Source: Sphingomonas sp. (lineage in GTDB: Bacteria; Pseudomonadota; Alphaproteobacteria; Sphingomonadales; Sphingomonadaceae). From it: a stretch of DNA of 64,000 nt. How positions within the stretch are numbered: position 1 is the stretch's first letter; the number at the start of each line of letters is the position of its first letter. The notes beneath the pieces were generated by a model. The model worked only from the letters and a program-made list of their open reading frames with translations. It made no database searches and was not told the origin of the DNA. Below, piece after piece: positions 34,808 through 43,887 of the stretch. The translations under genes and the position numbers were made by a program. The stretch lies in assembly GCF_024508665.1 (NCBI RefSeq), contig NZ_JANINP010000004.1:124001-188000 (forward strand). The letters are read 5' to 3'.

Positions 34808-35751
34808 CGCCCCGTCCAGGGAGCGGGCATCGTTGGCTGGTCTGCCGACCGGCGCTCCTCATTGAGGCGAAGCGCGTTCAGCACCAGGATCAACGCGACC
34901 GCACTCATCATCGCGGGTGGAATCCAGACGATCAGTCCGCCGAAATTCTGATCGTCGAGCGGCCCGATGGAGGGATAGATGCGGCCGCACCAGGCATAGA
35001 AGGTGTAGAGATCCCGGGTGGCGAGCGCGATGATAGCGCCGATCAGAATCTGCGGAAACATGATCGCGATCGCGAGCAATGCGCGCATCCCGAACGAGAT
35101 TCCCGCCTCTGCGCGATCGCGCGGATCGAGAACCAGGCTCCAGAACAGCAACCCGTCTCCCACCATCGTCCAGTTCATGAACAGATAGAGGTCGGGATCG
35201 ATCATCGCTCGAAAATGGACGTCGGGAATCAGCCACAAGGCGATCAACCCGACAAACAGGAAAGCGGCGATGAACGGCTGGCGAGATAGGCCGAGAATCC
35301 GGCAAATCGGCCTGGCATCGGCACAGCGGCGTATCACATCGGGCGCCCCGGCTAATATCGTCTCCCATGGCCAGGCAAGCGCGATCAGGAACGGGCCAAG
35401 GTGGTGCATGACGACGTGCTGCAGCCGGTTCAGGAAGAACATGTGCTGCGCCAGATATTCGAGTCGCGTCTGCAGGACGGCATAGATGATGGCCGTGCCG
35501 AGAAGGAATGCGGCGCTGCGCCAGCGCGCCGGCCGCCGGTTCGCCGGCAGGTTGCGCAACCCGCGACCGTACCAAAGTAGCGGAAACGCTGTCGCGTAGA
35601 ACCAGGAGAAGGAAAAGTCCCAAGGTGCCCAGGCGGGCATCGATGCGGCATGGTACGTGCTCAGCCACCACAACAGCAAACTCGTGGCGACTATGACGAT
35701 CGTCGCGCGATCGGCGTGACGGATTGCGTGAGAACGCATCATTCCCTTCAT
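34804..35751 (-). CDS. CtaG (Caa3-type) cytochrome oxidase assembly-like membrane protein, copy A
   Basis: A protein of about 315 residues with seven or so TM helices. It has the family marks LQHVVMHHLGPFLIALAWPW, NWTMVGDGLLFWSLVLDP and FYAWCGRIYPSIGPLDDQNFG, where clustered His/Trp and an Asp resemble the Caa3_CtaG family. The frame is open to 35847 across the divergent gene start; ATG 35751 or 35739 (AAGGGA upstream) is more likely. Probably involved in copper insertion or oxidase assembly together with the Sco protein; no oxidase genes are in view. Confidence 0.85.
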   Translation of the reverse strand: MKGMMRSHAIRHADRATIVIVATSLLLWWLSTYHAASMPAWAPWDFSFSWFYATAFPLLWYGRGLRNLPANRRPARWRSAAFLLGTAIIYAVLQTRLEYLAQHMFFLNRLQHVVMHHLGPFLIALAWPWETILAGAPDVIRRCADARPICRILGLSRQPFIAAFLFVGLIALWLIPDVHFRAMIDPDLYLFMNWTMVGDGLLFWSLVLDPRDRAEAGISFGMRALLAIAIMFPQILIGAIIALATRDLYTFYAWCGRIYPSIGPLDDQNFGGLIVWIPPAMMSAVALILVLNALRLNEERRSADQPTMPAPWTGR

Positions 35752-35807
35752 CGCAAACCGCGAAGGTGAAGCTGGCACAACATGGAGCGCCGCGTTAACG
35801 CATTGAA

Positions 35808-36833
35808 ATGAGCGATCCAAGTGCGGCATTTTTCGTGTCGGGTGCAATCCCGCTCCTGGTGATCGGCACCACCTATGAACTCGGTATCCGGCGACGGTCG
35901 ACCATTCGGCGGCCGGTTTCGACGCTCCGTCGCGCCATGTTCATCGCTGGCATTGCGGCTTTTCTCCTGTCGATCGAATGGCCGTTCGCCCATTGGGCAC
36001 ACGAGCTGTTCTCGGTCCATCAGATCGGCATCGTGGTGGCGCGCATCATCGCGCCGATCCTGATCGTGGCGTCGCGCCCCGTCGGCTCGTTGATCGCCGG
36101 TCTGCCGCGATCGGTGCGTCGCGACTTCCTCCGGCCGGGCCTTTCGTACCCGTGGGTTCGACGTATCTGGTCGCTCATCGCGACTCCACCGGCCGCGTTA
36201 TCGCTCTACGTCCTTACGCTCTATATCTGGGAGCTCCCGGCGGCCCAAGCGGATGCCATCGGCGCACCTGCTGCCGGCCTGGCGATGCATTTCAGTCTGT
36301 TCCTGGCAGGCCTGCTGTTTTGGAGCCGCGTGTTCGAGCGGCGGGTGGCACCGCACGCGCCCATTCACGGCTGGCGGCTGATGATGATTCTGATCGCGGT
36401 ACTCAGCCAGATCCTGCTGGGCGCCTATCTCACCAACAAAAGCGCGATCTATTATCCCGCTTATGCTGCCACCCAGCACCTTGCCGGCATATCGGCAATT
36501 GCCGATGAGCAGGCCGGCGGGTTCATGATCTGGGTGCCGAGCAGTTTCCTCTCTCTGCTCGCCCTCATCGTGGCGATCGATCGCTGGGGTCGCCACGAAA
36601 CCAGGATGGACGAAAAGCGAACGCGCTGGTCGCCTTCCAACTCGGCGATCCTGCTCTATCCCGAGACAGCGCGCGCGATGCGCGCGATGACCAGGAACAA
36701 GAACCGTCGGCTAGCGATCGGCATGGCCGGATTCGTCGCGATGGTTTTCTGCGCCGCGTTCGGCAGCGCGATTGTCGGTCATCGCGTCACCCGCCGGGAG
36801 AATCTGCGGCAATATCGCTCGTTGAGGCCATAA
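35808..36833 (+). CDS. CtaG (Caa3-type) cytochrome oxidase assembly-like membrane protein, copy B
   Basis: A 341-residue polytopic protein related to the divergent copy A: SIEWPFAHWAHELFSVHQIGIVVARIIAPILI, LAMHFSLFLAGLLFWSRVF and TQHLAGISAIADEQAGGFMIWVPSSF match the same family blocks. It ends with a C-terminal extension and an extra TM helix (about 302-325) that copy A lacks. The two genes diverge from a 56-bp region, so they share a control region and are probably regulated together. Confidence 0.86.
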   Translation: MSDPSAAFFVSGAIPLLVIGTTYELGIRRRSTIRRPVSTLRRAMFIAGIAAFLLSIEWPFAHWAHELFSVHQIGIVVARIIAPILIVASRPVGSLIAGLPRSVRRDFLRPGLSYPWVRRIWSLIATPPAALSLYVLTLYIWELPAAQADAIGAPAAGLAMHFSLFLAGLLFWSRVFERRVAPHAPIHGWRLMMILIAVLSQILLGAYLTNKSAIYYPAYAATQHLAGISAIADEQAGGFMIWVPSSFLSLLALIVAIDRWGRHETRMDEKRTRWSPSNSAILLYPETARAMRAMTRNKNRRLAIGMAGFVAMVFCAAFGSAIVGHRVTRRENLRQYRSLRP

Positions 36834-36860
36834 AAGCCGCCGCGCGCCTTCAGTTTCCGC

Positions 36861-37931
36861 CTAAAATAACTCCCCCTGTGGCCCGTGCGGCGCGTGGAAC
36901 AGATCGGTACGAACGCTCAGTCGCTCGCGGTTCAGGCCATGCTTCCTCATCGCGATCTGGAAGCGTGTTCGGAGCAGCTCTGCCCACGGTCCCGAGCCGC
37001 GCATCCTGGTGAAGAAATTGGGATCGTTGTCGCGTCCTTCGCGGATCGAATTGATGATCGCCATGACCTTGCCAGCGCGGTCGGGGAAATGCGCGTCGAG
37101 CCAGGCACGGAACAAGGGCGCGACCTCGAACGGCAGGCGCACCGGCAGATAGTTGATCGTCCGCGCGCCGCTTTCGGCCGCGCGTTCGACGATATGCTCG
37201 ATTTCGTGATCGGTGATCGCCGGAATGACCGGGGCGATCGACACGATCGTCGGAATGCCGGCATCGGCGAGTCGACGCACCGCGGTCAGCCGGCGTTCGG
37301 GATGCGGCGCCCGCGGCTCGACGGTGCGCGCGACCTTCGCGTCGAGCGACGTCACCGACAGAGCGACTGCCGCCAGTCCCTTCGCCGCCATCGGAGCGAG
37401 CAGATCGATATCGCGCACCACACGGTCGGACTTGGTGGTGATGGTGAGCGGATGATCGGTTTCCGCCAAGACCTCGATACAGCCGCGAGTGATCCTCCAC
37501 TCCGCCTCGATCGGCTGATAGGGGTCGGTGTTGGTGCCGAACGCGATCGGCCGGCAACTATAGCCCGGTTTCGTCAGTTCCGCGCGCAGCAGATCGGGCG
37601 CGGTCGGCTTGGCGAACAGCCTGGATTCGAAATCGAGCCCGGGTGAGAGATCGTGATAGGCGTGGGTCGGCCGCGCGAAACAATAGATGCAGCCGTGCTC
37701 GCAGCCGCGATACGGGTTGATCGAGCGGTCGAAGCCGATGTCGGGCGACTGGTTGCGCGTGATGATCGTGCGCGGCGCCTCCACCGTCACGCTGGTCCGA
37801 AGCGGCGGCGGTGTGCCGTCGACATTCTCCAGAGCGTCGAGCCAATCGCCGTCGGCGAGACGCTCTGGCAGGCTGAAGCGGGTGCTTTCGCGATTGACCG
37901 TCGCGCCGCGGACCGGACGAGCTTTTGCCAT
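36861..37931 (-). CDS. PA0069-family radical SAM protein (SplB-like)
   Basis: Fe-S enzyme of 356 residues. The radical SAM motif CEHGCIYCFARPTH (about 76-89) holds the CxxxCxxC cluster ligands. RSINPYRGCEHGC before it and FGTNTDPYQPIEAEWRITR after it are typical of the PA0069/Rv2578c family, distantly related to spore photoproduct lyase. A DNA-repair role is often guessed but is unproven. It diverges from the VOC gene across a 53-bp gap. Confidence 0.92.
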   Translation of the reverse strand: MAKARPVRGATVNRESTRFSLPERLADGDWLDALENVDGTPPPLRTSVTVEAPRTIITRNQSPDIGFDRSINPYRGCEHGCIYCFARPTHAYHDLSPGLDFESRLFAKPTAPDLLRAELTKPGYSCRPIAFGTNTDPYQPIEAEWRITRGCIEVLAETDHPLTITTKSDRVVRDIDLLAPMAAKGLAAVALSVTSLDAKVARTVEPRAPHPERRLTAVRRLADAGIPTIVSIAPVIPAITDHEIEHIVERAAESGARTINYLPVRLPFEVAPLFRAWLDAHFPDRAGKVMAIINSIREGRDNDPNFFTRMRGSGPWAELLRTRFQIAMRKHGLNRERLSVRTDLFHAPHGPQGELF

Positions 37932-37984
37932 TGCCCGATCCTACGCCACACTGTAGAACATATCAAGAACAATGGAGGGATGAG

Positions 37985-38326
37985 ATGGCGAAACTCAATT
38001 ATGTCGAACTGCCGGTGCAGGACGTTGCCAACACCAAGGCGTTCTTCTCTGCCGCGTTCGGCTGGGACTTCACCGATTTCGGTCCGACCTATGCGGCGAA
38101 GATGAACGGCGAGACCGATCTGGGGCTGCAGGGCGATCGCGCCGACTGGACCGCGGCGCCGCTCGCCGTGATCCAAGTCGACGATCTCGAAGCGACAGAG
38201 GGCGCGGTGAAGGCGGCCGGCGGTACGATCACCCAGCCGATCTTCGCCTTTCCCGGCGGTCGCCGATTCCACTTCCGCGATCCGAACGGAAACGAACTGG
38301 CGGCGATGCAGGCGGATTCGCACTGA
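37985..38326 (+). CDS. VOC family protein (glyoxalase/dioxygenase fold)
   Basis: A single-domain vicinal-oxygen-chelate protein of 113 residues. It has the paired beta-alpha-beta pattern: LNYVELPVQDVANTKAFFSAAFGW at the start and RRFHFRDPNGNELAAM at the end, where the final Glu is a metal-ligand candidate. ATG 37985 has GGAGGGATGAG just upstream; the frame open to 37925 is not used. No partner gene tells the substrate. Confidence 0.88.
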   Translation: MAKLNYVELPVQDVANTKAFFSAAFGWDFTDFGPTYAAKMNGETDLGLQGDRADWTAAPLAVIQVDDLEATEGAVKAAGGTITQPIFAFPGGRRFHFRDPNGNELAAMQADSH

Positions 38327-38388
38327 ACCGCCTTGGCGGACCGACGGGCGCGGTTTAGGATTGCCGTACGCGAATGGGGGGATTGGAC

Positions 38389-38883
38389 ATGTGGGGTAAG
38401 ATTTTGCTCGTTGCGGCGGCCATGGCCGCTTCCGCGCCGGCGTCGGCAGCAGATCGGATCGTCGACGTGAGCAGCGTCGATGGCGTCGCAGCTTTGATGC
38501 GCGAGGCGGGTTACAAGGCGGAGATCAAGATAGGCAAAGACGGCGACCCGTATATCCAGAGCGCGACCGGCGGAAACGATTTTCAGGTCCTGTTTTACGG
38601 CTGCAAGAACAAGGTCGGCTGCGACTCGTTCGATTTCTACAGTTGGTTCAAAAAGGAGCCGTTCTTCTCCGCGGAAATGGCGAACGACTGGAATGCCAAT
38701 CACCGTTTCCTCAAGGTCGCGATCGATTCGGACGGCGATCTGTCAGAATACGCCTACATCTCCACCATCGGCAAAATGACCTACGATAATTTCAAGGACT
38801 ATATTGCTTGGTACGGGTCGACCGATGCGGAGTTGGTCAAATTCGTCGCCGAGCGGCGCAAAGCGGCAGCCGGGGCGAAATAG
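38389..38883 (+). CDS. exported YbjN domain protein
   Basis: A 164-residue secreted protein with a signal peptide cleaved near ASAPASAADR (about 21) and a YbjN-type sensory fold. VDGVAALMREAGYKAEIKIGKDGDPYI and FFSAEMANDWNANHRFLKVAIDSDGD are the usual landmarks. It has two cysteines in YGCKNKVGC that could form a disulfide. ATG 38389 follows GGGGGGATTGGAC. It is convergent with moaB, with no gap. Function unknown. Confidence 0.82.
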   Translation: MWGKILLVAAAMAASAPASAADRIVDVSSVDGVAALMREAGYKAEIKIGKDGDPYIQSATGGNDFQVLFYGCKNKVGCDSFDFYSWFKKEPFFSAEMANDWNANHRFLKVAIDSDGDLSEYAYISTIGKMTYDNFKDYIAWYGSTDAELVKFVAERRKAAAGAK

Positions 38884-39411
38884 CTATCGTTCCAGCAACC
38901 GCGGCACCAGTTCGACGAAATTGCAGGGGCGGAAACGGCTGTCGAGTTGATCCCTGAGGATCATGTCCCAGCCGTCTTTCACCGCCCCGGTCGATCCGGG
39001 TAGCGCGAAGACATATGTGCCGCCCGCGACACAGGCACAGGCGCGAGACTGGATCGTCGACGTGCCTATAGTCTGATAGCTCAACCAGCGGAACAGCTCG
39101 CCGAAGCCCGGGATCATCTTTTCGGCCACCGCCTCGACCGCCTCTGGCGTGACGTCGCGGCCAGTTACACCGGTGCCACCGGTGGTAAGGATGACATCAA
39201 TCTCGGGATCCTGAATCCACGCCGCGAGCCGCTCGATGATCGTGTCGAGGTCATCATGCTCGATCGTGCGGGCGGCCAGGACATGGCCTACGCTCGTCAA
39301 CCGCTCTACCAGCGTGTCGCCCGACCGATCCTCAGCGGGGCCGCGCGTATCGGAGACGGTCAGAACCGCGATCCTGACCGGTACGAAGTCCCGGCTTTCG
39401 TCGATGGGCAT
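38884..39411 (-). CDS. moaB: molybdenum cofactor biosynthesis protein B (MogA/MoaB family)
   Basis: Adenylylates molybdopterin or assists that step in molybdenum cofactor synthesis. The 175-residue protein has [16 protein letters not shown], the catalytic [18 protein letters not shown] loop and [16 protein letters not shown]. These match MoaB rather than the larger MoeA. No other moa genes are nearby. Confidence 0.94.
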   Translation of the reverse strand: MPIDESRDFVPVRIAVLTVSDTRGPAEDRSGDTLVERLTSVGHVLAARTIEHDDLDTIIERLAAWIQDPEIDVILTTGGTGVTGRDVTPEAVEAVAEKMIPGFGELFRWLSYQTIGTSTIQSRACACVAGGTYVFALPGSTGAVKDGWDMILRDQLDSRFRPCNFVELVPRLLER

Positions 39412-39458
39412 TCACCGCTCCCGTTTTCATGGCGATTCGCCGGTGTTTAACCGCAAAA

Positions 39459-39540
39459 GACCATCCCGGCGAAAGCTGGGACCTCAAGCGACAGGGCGAT
39501 CGCTTCGTAACCACAAGAGCCCAGGTTGCGCTGGAGTGAC
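39459..39540. repeat. degenerate REPIN-like element, copy 3
   Basis: ACCATCCCGGCGAAAGCTGG and the complementary GCGCTGGAGTGAC end mark a decayed copy of the 4301-4376 family, with several mismatches between the arms. It lies in the 228-bp gap between moaB and the lytic transglycosylase gene; nothing else is seen there. Confidence 0.65.
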
Positions 39541-39639
39541 CAGACCGATTTATGCTCGAAAAAGATTGCAGTCGCCGACGCGTGGATGCCTTCGCCGGCA
39601 AGGGGACTTGACCGGTCCGCCGCACTTGGAACGCGATAA

Positions 39640-41376
39640 TTACCGGCTGGGTGTCAGCCTGACCGCGCTCGGGCCCGGCAGGCCCGGGAATTTCGGCCAC
39701 AGTCCCTGCGCCAGCGCTTCGCGGCTAGGTGATTTCACCCGGCCGTCCTTGCCCTCGTACATCCAGTAATTGCGCAGCACCGTCGTGACGTAACCGCGCG
39801 TTTCCCAATAGGGGATCGATTCGATGTAGAGCAGCGGATCGCCGCCATCCTTGACGATGCTGTTCCATTCGGTGACTGGCACCGGCCCGGCATTATAGGC
39901 CGCGATCACCTTGGGCAGGTAACCACCGGTGAAACCCTGGGTGCTCAAACGCTCGAGCGTCCGCTGACCAACCGCCATATTGACCGACGGCAGCGACAGC
40001 GCGCCGCGATCGACGGTGATGCCGCGTTCGCGGGCATAATCGACCGCGGCGGCGGGCATAATCTGCATCAAACCATAAGCGCCCGCCGGGCTGATCACAT
40101 CCTTGCGGAAGCGCGATTCCTGGAGCGCGTGAGCGTAGACCAACGCCTTATCGACGGTCCAGCCACCGGCCGGCGCCCATTTCGGCGCGGGGAAGCGCGC
40201 GATCGTCGGCGCCTTGGTGCCTTCCGGACAATTGTTGCCCAGCCACATCACCGTTTCCGGCAGATTGAGCGTCTCGGTCAGCCGAACCAGCGATGCATAT
40301 TCGGTCTTGGGACCGATCTTCGCCTGCTGTTTGAGCACGTCGTCGGCCAAATCGGTCTCGCCGATCTCGACCAGCGCGGCGGCGACGCGGACATTCGGCC
40401 GATTCTGGAGCTTGTCCCAGTCAGCGAGCATCAGCTCGTCCGGTACCGGCGGCTTGTCCTTGATGCCCAGCTGCTGGCGGGCAAGCATGCCGTAAAAGGT
40501 CTCGTCGAGCTGGGCGGCGTTCTTGAGCCGCGCTTCGACCAATTGCGGGCGGCCGCATTTCATGTCGGCGCGTGCTGCCCAATAGAGACCGGCGGCGCGG
40601 AGCTCGACATCGCTGGCCCGAGCCGCGACGTTGACGAAAGCGCGCGCCGCCTCAGTGCAATCGCCCTGGCGCCAGGCCGCGAGGCCGCCGACCCATTCAC
40701 CCTGGACTGCCCAGTCGCCCGTACCGACGCGTGCCTTGGCAGCCATCAGACGTGCACTGGCGTCATTGCCTTGCAGATAATAGATCCAGGCAACGCGCTG
40801 TTGCCATTCGATCTGCGCTTCGGGGGTGAGGTTGGTGGTCGATTCGAGCAACGCCTGCGCGCCGGGGCCGTCGTCGTTCTTGATCATCGGCTGCATCTTG
40901 AGCGCGAGCTCGGCAGCGGCGAGGTCGTATTTGGTCGGCTTGGCACGGCCACGGGTCGAGGCGCCGTTATTCCACACCAGCCGTTGCTGGTAGGGGAGCG
41001 CCGGCGCGGTCACGCCGCGCGAGGCGAGGATACGGGCGATGCTTTGCGCCTCGGGCAGTTCGGGAGCTGCGGTGACGACCGCGAGCAACGGATCGTTGTC
41101 GACCTTGGGCGAGCCCTTGGCGGTATAAAGTTCGGCGAGCGCGATCGAGTGAAGCGGACCCGGCTTCATCGCGGTCAGCTGCAATTGGGCATCGTTCCAG
41201 CGCTTTTCGTGGATCGCCTTGAACACCGCGGCGTATCCGGCACGCTGATCGGAATCGAGTTGGGCAGGAATGCCGCGCGCCATCACGGCGGATGGGGGCG
41301 GGTCGCCGGCGGCAAAGGCCGGAAGGGCAGGGGCAAATACCAGCGCCGAAGCGACGAGAAGATGCGCGACTTTCAC
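39640..41376 (-). CDS. soluble-type lytic murein transglycosylase (SLT domain)
   Basis: Periplasmic enzyme cleaving the MurNAc-GlcNAc bond. The 578-residue protein has a signal peptide (VASALVFAPALPAFAAG), a long alpha-helical TPR-like superhelix (about 45-410) and a C-terminal SLT domain with the catalytic Glu in YAHALQESRFRKD, plus SPAGAYGLMQIMPAAA and VIAAYNAGPVPVTEW. It overlaps the UDG-like gene by 4 bp (ATGA), so the two are coupled. A second member lies at 55518. Confidence 0.94.
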   Translation of the reverse strand: MKVAHLLVASALVFAPALPAFAAGDPPPSAVMARGIPAQLDSDQRAGYAAVFKAIHEKRWNDAQLQLTAMKPGPLHSIALAELYTAKGSPKVDNDPLLAVVTAAPELPEAQSIARILASRGVTAPALPYQQRLVWNNGASTRGRAKPTKYDLAAAELALKMQPMIKNDDGPGAQALLESTTNLTPEAQIEWQQRVAWIYYLQGNDASARLMAAKARVGTGDWAVQGEWVGGLAAWRQGDCTEAARAFVNVAARASDVELRAAGLYWAARADMKCGRPQLVEARLKNAAQLDETFYGMLARQQLGIKDKPPVPDELMLADWDKLQNRPNVRVAAALVEIGETDLADDVLKQQAKIGPKTEYASLVRLTETLNLPETVMWLGNNCPEGTKAPTIARFPAPKWAPAGGWTVDKALVYAHALQESRFRKDVISPAGAYGLMQIMPAAAVDYARERGITVDRGALSLPSVNMAVGQRTLERLSTQGFTGGYLPKVIAAYNAGPVPVTEWNSIVKDGGDPLLYIESIPYWETRGYVTTVLRNYWMYEGKDGRVKSPSREALAQGLWPKFPGLPGPSAVRLTPSR

Positions 41377-42107
41377 TCAATTCCCCCCATCAACACTCTG
41401 AGGTCCTTCCAGGCATCGGCCTTGGCGACGGGCTTCTCCAACAGGAAACGAGGATGGAAGCTCGCCACCACCTCACTTGTCCCGCCGTCATGGTTAACCT
41501 TACGTAAACTTTCCCGGGCGTGGGCGACGTCCAGCCCTGTGACGGCACGGCTCGCCGCATTCCCGAGTGCGAGCACCCGTTTCGGACGCGCCAGCGAGAG
41601 ATGGTGGCGGAGGAGCGCTTCGAGCTTTTGACCCACGTCCTCGCTCACCCGGCCGGCGGGAGGACGCTTTACCGCCAGCGCGGCGAGATAGATGGACTGA
41701 CGATCGCGACCGATCGCGGCGAGCATGCGGTCGAACAACGCACCGGCCTTTCCGGATAGCAATTGGCCGGCGGTATCATCCTCGCGGTCCGGCATATCGA
41801 CGACGATCATCAGTCCGCTCGCTACGTCACCTTGCGTCCCCAGTGCCTGCCCGGGCCAGCCCGCTTCGGGGGTCGCGGGGCCAAGCCGCCACATGGCGAA
41901 CTCATCCAACGTCGCCGGCAGCGAAGGCGCCGCGATAGGGGCCTCTGCAACTTGACCAGGCAGCCGCTCGATGATGGGCGACGCTGCGGCGTGCGCAAGC
42001 CAGTCGCGCGGCAAATCGTCGATCTCGCAATCGACTCCCGCGTCGCGCCACCATTCGAGCGCACTGGCGATACTTGCCCGCCAATCGTGATTCTGGTCGG
42101 CCCCCAT
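41373..42107 (-). CDS. uracil-DNA glycosylase superfamily protein with altered motifs
   Basis: The 244-residue protein has the UDG fold landmarks of families 4/5, but the usual catalytic GExPG motif reads VVDMPDREDDTAGQLLSGKAG and the N-terminal Cys pair expected for a Fe-S cluster is missing. The C-terminal SFHPRFLLEKP retains the HPxxLL block. It may be an inactive or specialised relative found in sphingomonads. The gene overlaps the transglycosylase by 4 bp and diverges from etfQO. Confidence 0.8.
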   Translation of the reverse strand: MGADQNHDWRASIASALEWWRDAGVDCEIDDLPRDWLAHAAASPIIERLPGQVAEAPIAAPSLPATLDEFAMWRLGPATPEAGWPGQALGTQGDVASGLMIVVDMPDREDDTAGQLLSGKAGALFDRMLAAIGRDRQSIYLAALAVKRPPAGRVSEDVGQKLEALLRHHLSLARPKRVLALGNAASRAVTGLDVAHARESLRKVNHDGGTSEVVASFHPRFLLEKPVAKADAWKDLRVLMGGIE

Positions 42108-42131
42108 AGCTCGGCCACATAGAGTCCTACC

Positions 42132-42147
42132 TTGACCGCGGGGTCAA
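42132..42147. promoter_or_regulatory. 16-bp dyad in the divergent UDG-etfQO gap
   Basis: TTGACC-N4-GGTCAA is a perfect palindrome about 80 bp before the etfQO start. The left arm also resembles a -35 TTGAC box. It is a candidate operator for a regulator of electron-transfer or fatty-acid oxidation genes. Confidence 0.45.
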
Positions 42148-42228
42148 TTCATTGGCACCGCATTCGCCGACAGACCGTTGTCGTCTTACGATGACTGGTC
42201 CGAAAAAGGTCCCAAGGGAGGAAAAGGG

Positions 42229-43887
42229 ATGAGCGAACGCGAGTCGATGCCGTACGACGTGGTGATCGTCGGCGCCGGGCCGGCTGGCCTCTCGGCGGCA
42301 ATCCGCCTGAAACAGCTCGCGGCCGAAAAGGGCGCGGAGATTTCGGTCTGTGTTCTCGAAAAGGGCTCGGAGGTCGGCGCGCACATCCTGTCGGGTGCCG
42401 TGGTCGATCCGCGTAGCCTGGACGAGCTGATCCCCGATTGGCGGGACAAGGGCTGTCCCATGGCCGAGACCCCGGTCACCGACAACCAGCACTGGATCCT
42501 GACCAAGAAAAAGCGGTTCGGGATGCCGCATGTGTTCACGCCCGGCTTCATGCACAACAAGGGCACTTATACCGGCAGCCTGGGCAATTTGTGCCGTTGG
42601 CTGGCGGGGCAAGCCGAAGAGCTCGGAGTGGAAATCTTTCCAGGGTTCGCCGCGGCCGAGATTCTCTATGGCGACGACGGCAAGGTGAAGGGCGTCGCGA
42701 CCGGCGACATGGGCGTCGCCCGCGACGGATCACACAAGCCCGATTATCAGCCCGGACTGGAGCTCCACGCCAAATACACCTTCTTCTCCGAAGGCGCTCG
42801 CGGGCATCTGACGCGCCAATTGGTCGACCGGTTCGATCTGCGCGCCGATTGCGAGCCGCAGGTCTATGGTCTCGGCATCAAGGAATTGTGGGACATCGAT
42901 CCCGAACTGCATCAGCCGGGCCGCGTCATCCACACCCAGGGATGGCCGCTGAGCGAAACCGGCTCGGACGGGGGCGGGTTCCTCTATCACCAGGCGAACG
43001 GCCAGGTCGCGCTCGGTTTCGTGACCTGGCTCAATTATTCCAATCCCTATGTCTCCCCGTTCCAGGAAATGCAGCGCTGGAAGACGCATCCGGCAATTGC
43101 CGAGATCCTGAAGGGCGCGAAGCGGGTGTCTTATGGCGCGCGCGCGATTTCGGATGGCGGCTATCAGGCGGTGCCCAAGCTGGTGATGCCCGGCGCGGCG
43201 CTGATCGGCGACAGCGCGGGATTCCTCAACGTGCCGCGGATCAAGGGCACGCATACCGCGATGAAATCGGGGATGATGGCCGCCGAGGCCGCGTTCGACG
43301 CGGTCCAGGCGGGACGCGAAGGCGACGAGCTCACCGCCTATCCCGACGCCTATGATGCGAGCTGGGTGAAGAAGGAATTGTCGGTCGTCCGCAACGTCCT
43401 GCCGCTGGTCGAAAAATATGGCCAATTCCTCGGCACGATCCTGTCGGGCATCAACATGTGGCTCGAAAGCTGGGGCATCCGCATGCCCTATACGATGAAG
43501 CATCACGCCGATCATACGACGCTCTGGCGCAAGGACCTGGTCAAGCCGATCGACTATCCCAAGCCCGACGGCGTGCTGACGTTCGATCGACTGTCCTCGG
43601 TGTTTCTGTCGAACACCAATCACGAGGAGGATCAGCCGGTTCACCTGACGCTCAAGGACCCCAATATCCCGGTCGAGTATGATCTGCCGATGTATGACGA
43701 GCCGGCGCAGCGTTATTGCCCGGCAGGCGTTTACGAAATCGTCGGTCAGGAGGAAGGCAATCCGCGCTTCGTGATCAACGCGCAGAATTGCGTCCATTGC
43801 AAGACGTGCGACATCAAGGATCCGACCCAGAATATCGTCTGGGTGGTGCCGGAGGGCGGCGGAGGACCAAATTATCCCAATATGTAA
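42229..43887 (+). CDS. electron transfer flavoprotein-ubiquinone oxidoreductase
   Basis: Passes electrons from ETF (fed by acyl-CoA dehydrogenases) to ubiquinone. The 552-residue protein has the FAD motif VIVGAGPAGLSAAIRLKQ near the N-terminus, the ETF-QO segment GAHILSGAVVDPRSLDELIPDW, and a C-terminal 4Fe-4S domain with CPAGVYE and NCVHCKTCDIKDPTQNI. ATG 42229 has AGGGAGGAAAAGGG upstream; the 17-codon extension to 42178 is rejected. The TPR gene begins at its very end. Confidence 0.95.
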   Translation: MSERESMPYDVVIVGAGPAGLSAAIRLKQLAAEKGAEISVCVLEKGSEVGAHILSGAVVDPRSLDELIPDWRDKGCPMAETPVTDNQHWILTKKKRFGMPHVFTPGFMHNKGTYTGSLGNLCRWLAGQAEELGVEIFPGFAAAEILYGDDGKVKGVATGDMGVARDGSHKPDYQPGLELHAKYTFFSEGARGHLTRQLVDRFDLRADCEPQVYGLGIKELWDIDPELHQPGRVIHTQGWPLSETGSDGGGFLYHQANGQVALGFVTWLNYSNPYVSPFQEMQRWKTHPAIAEILKGAKRVSYGARAISDGGYQAVPKLVMPGAALIGDSAGFLNVPRIKGTHTAMKSGMMAAEAAFDAVQAGREGDELTAYPDAYDASWVKKELSVVRNVLPLVEKYGQFLGTILSGINMWLESWGIRMPYTMKHHADHTTLWRKDLVKPIDYPKPDGVLTFDRLSSVFLSNTNHEEDQPVHLTLKDPNIPVEYDLPMYDEPAQRYCPAGVYEIVGQEEGNPRFVINAQNCVHCKTCDIKDPTQNIVWVVPEGGGGPNYPNM

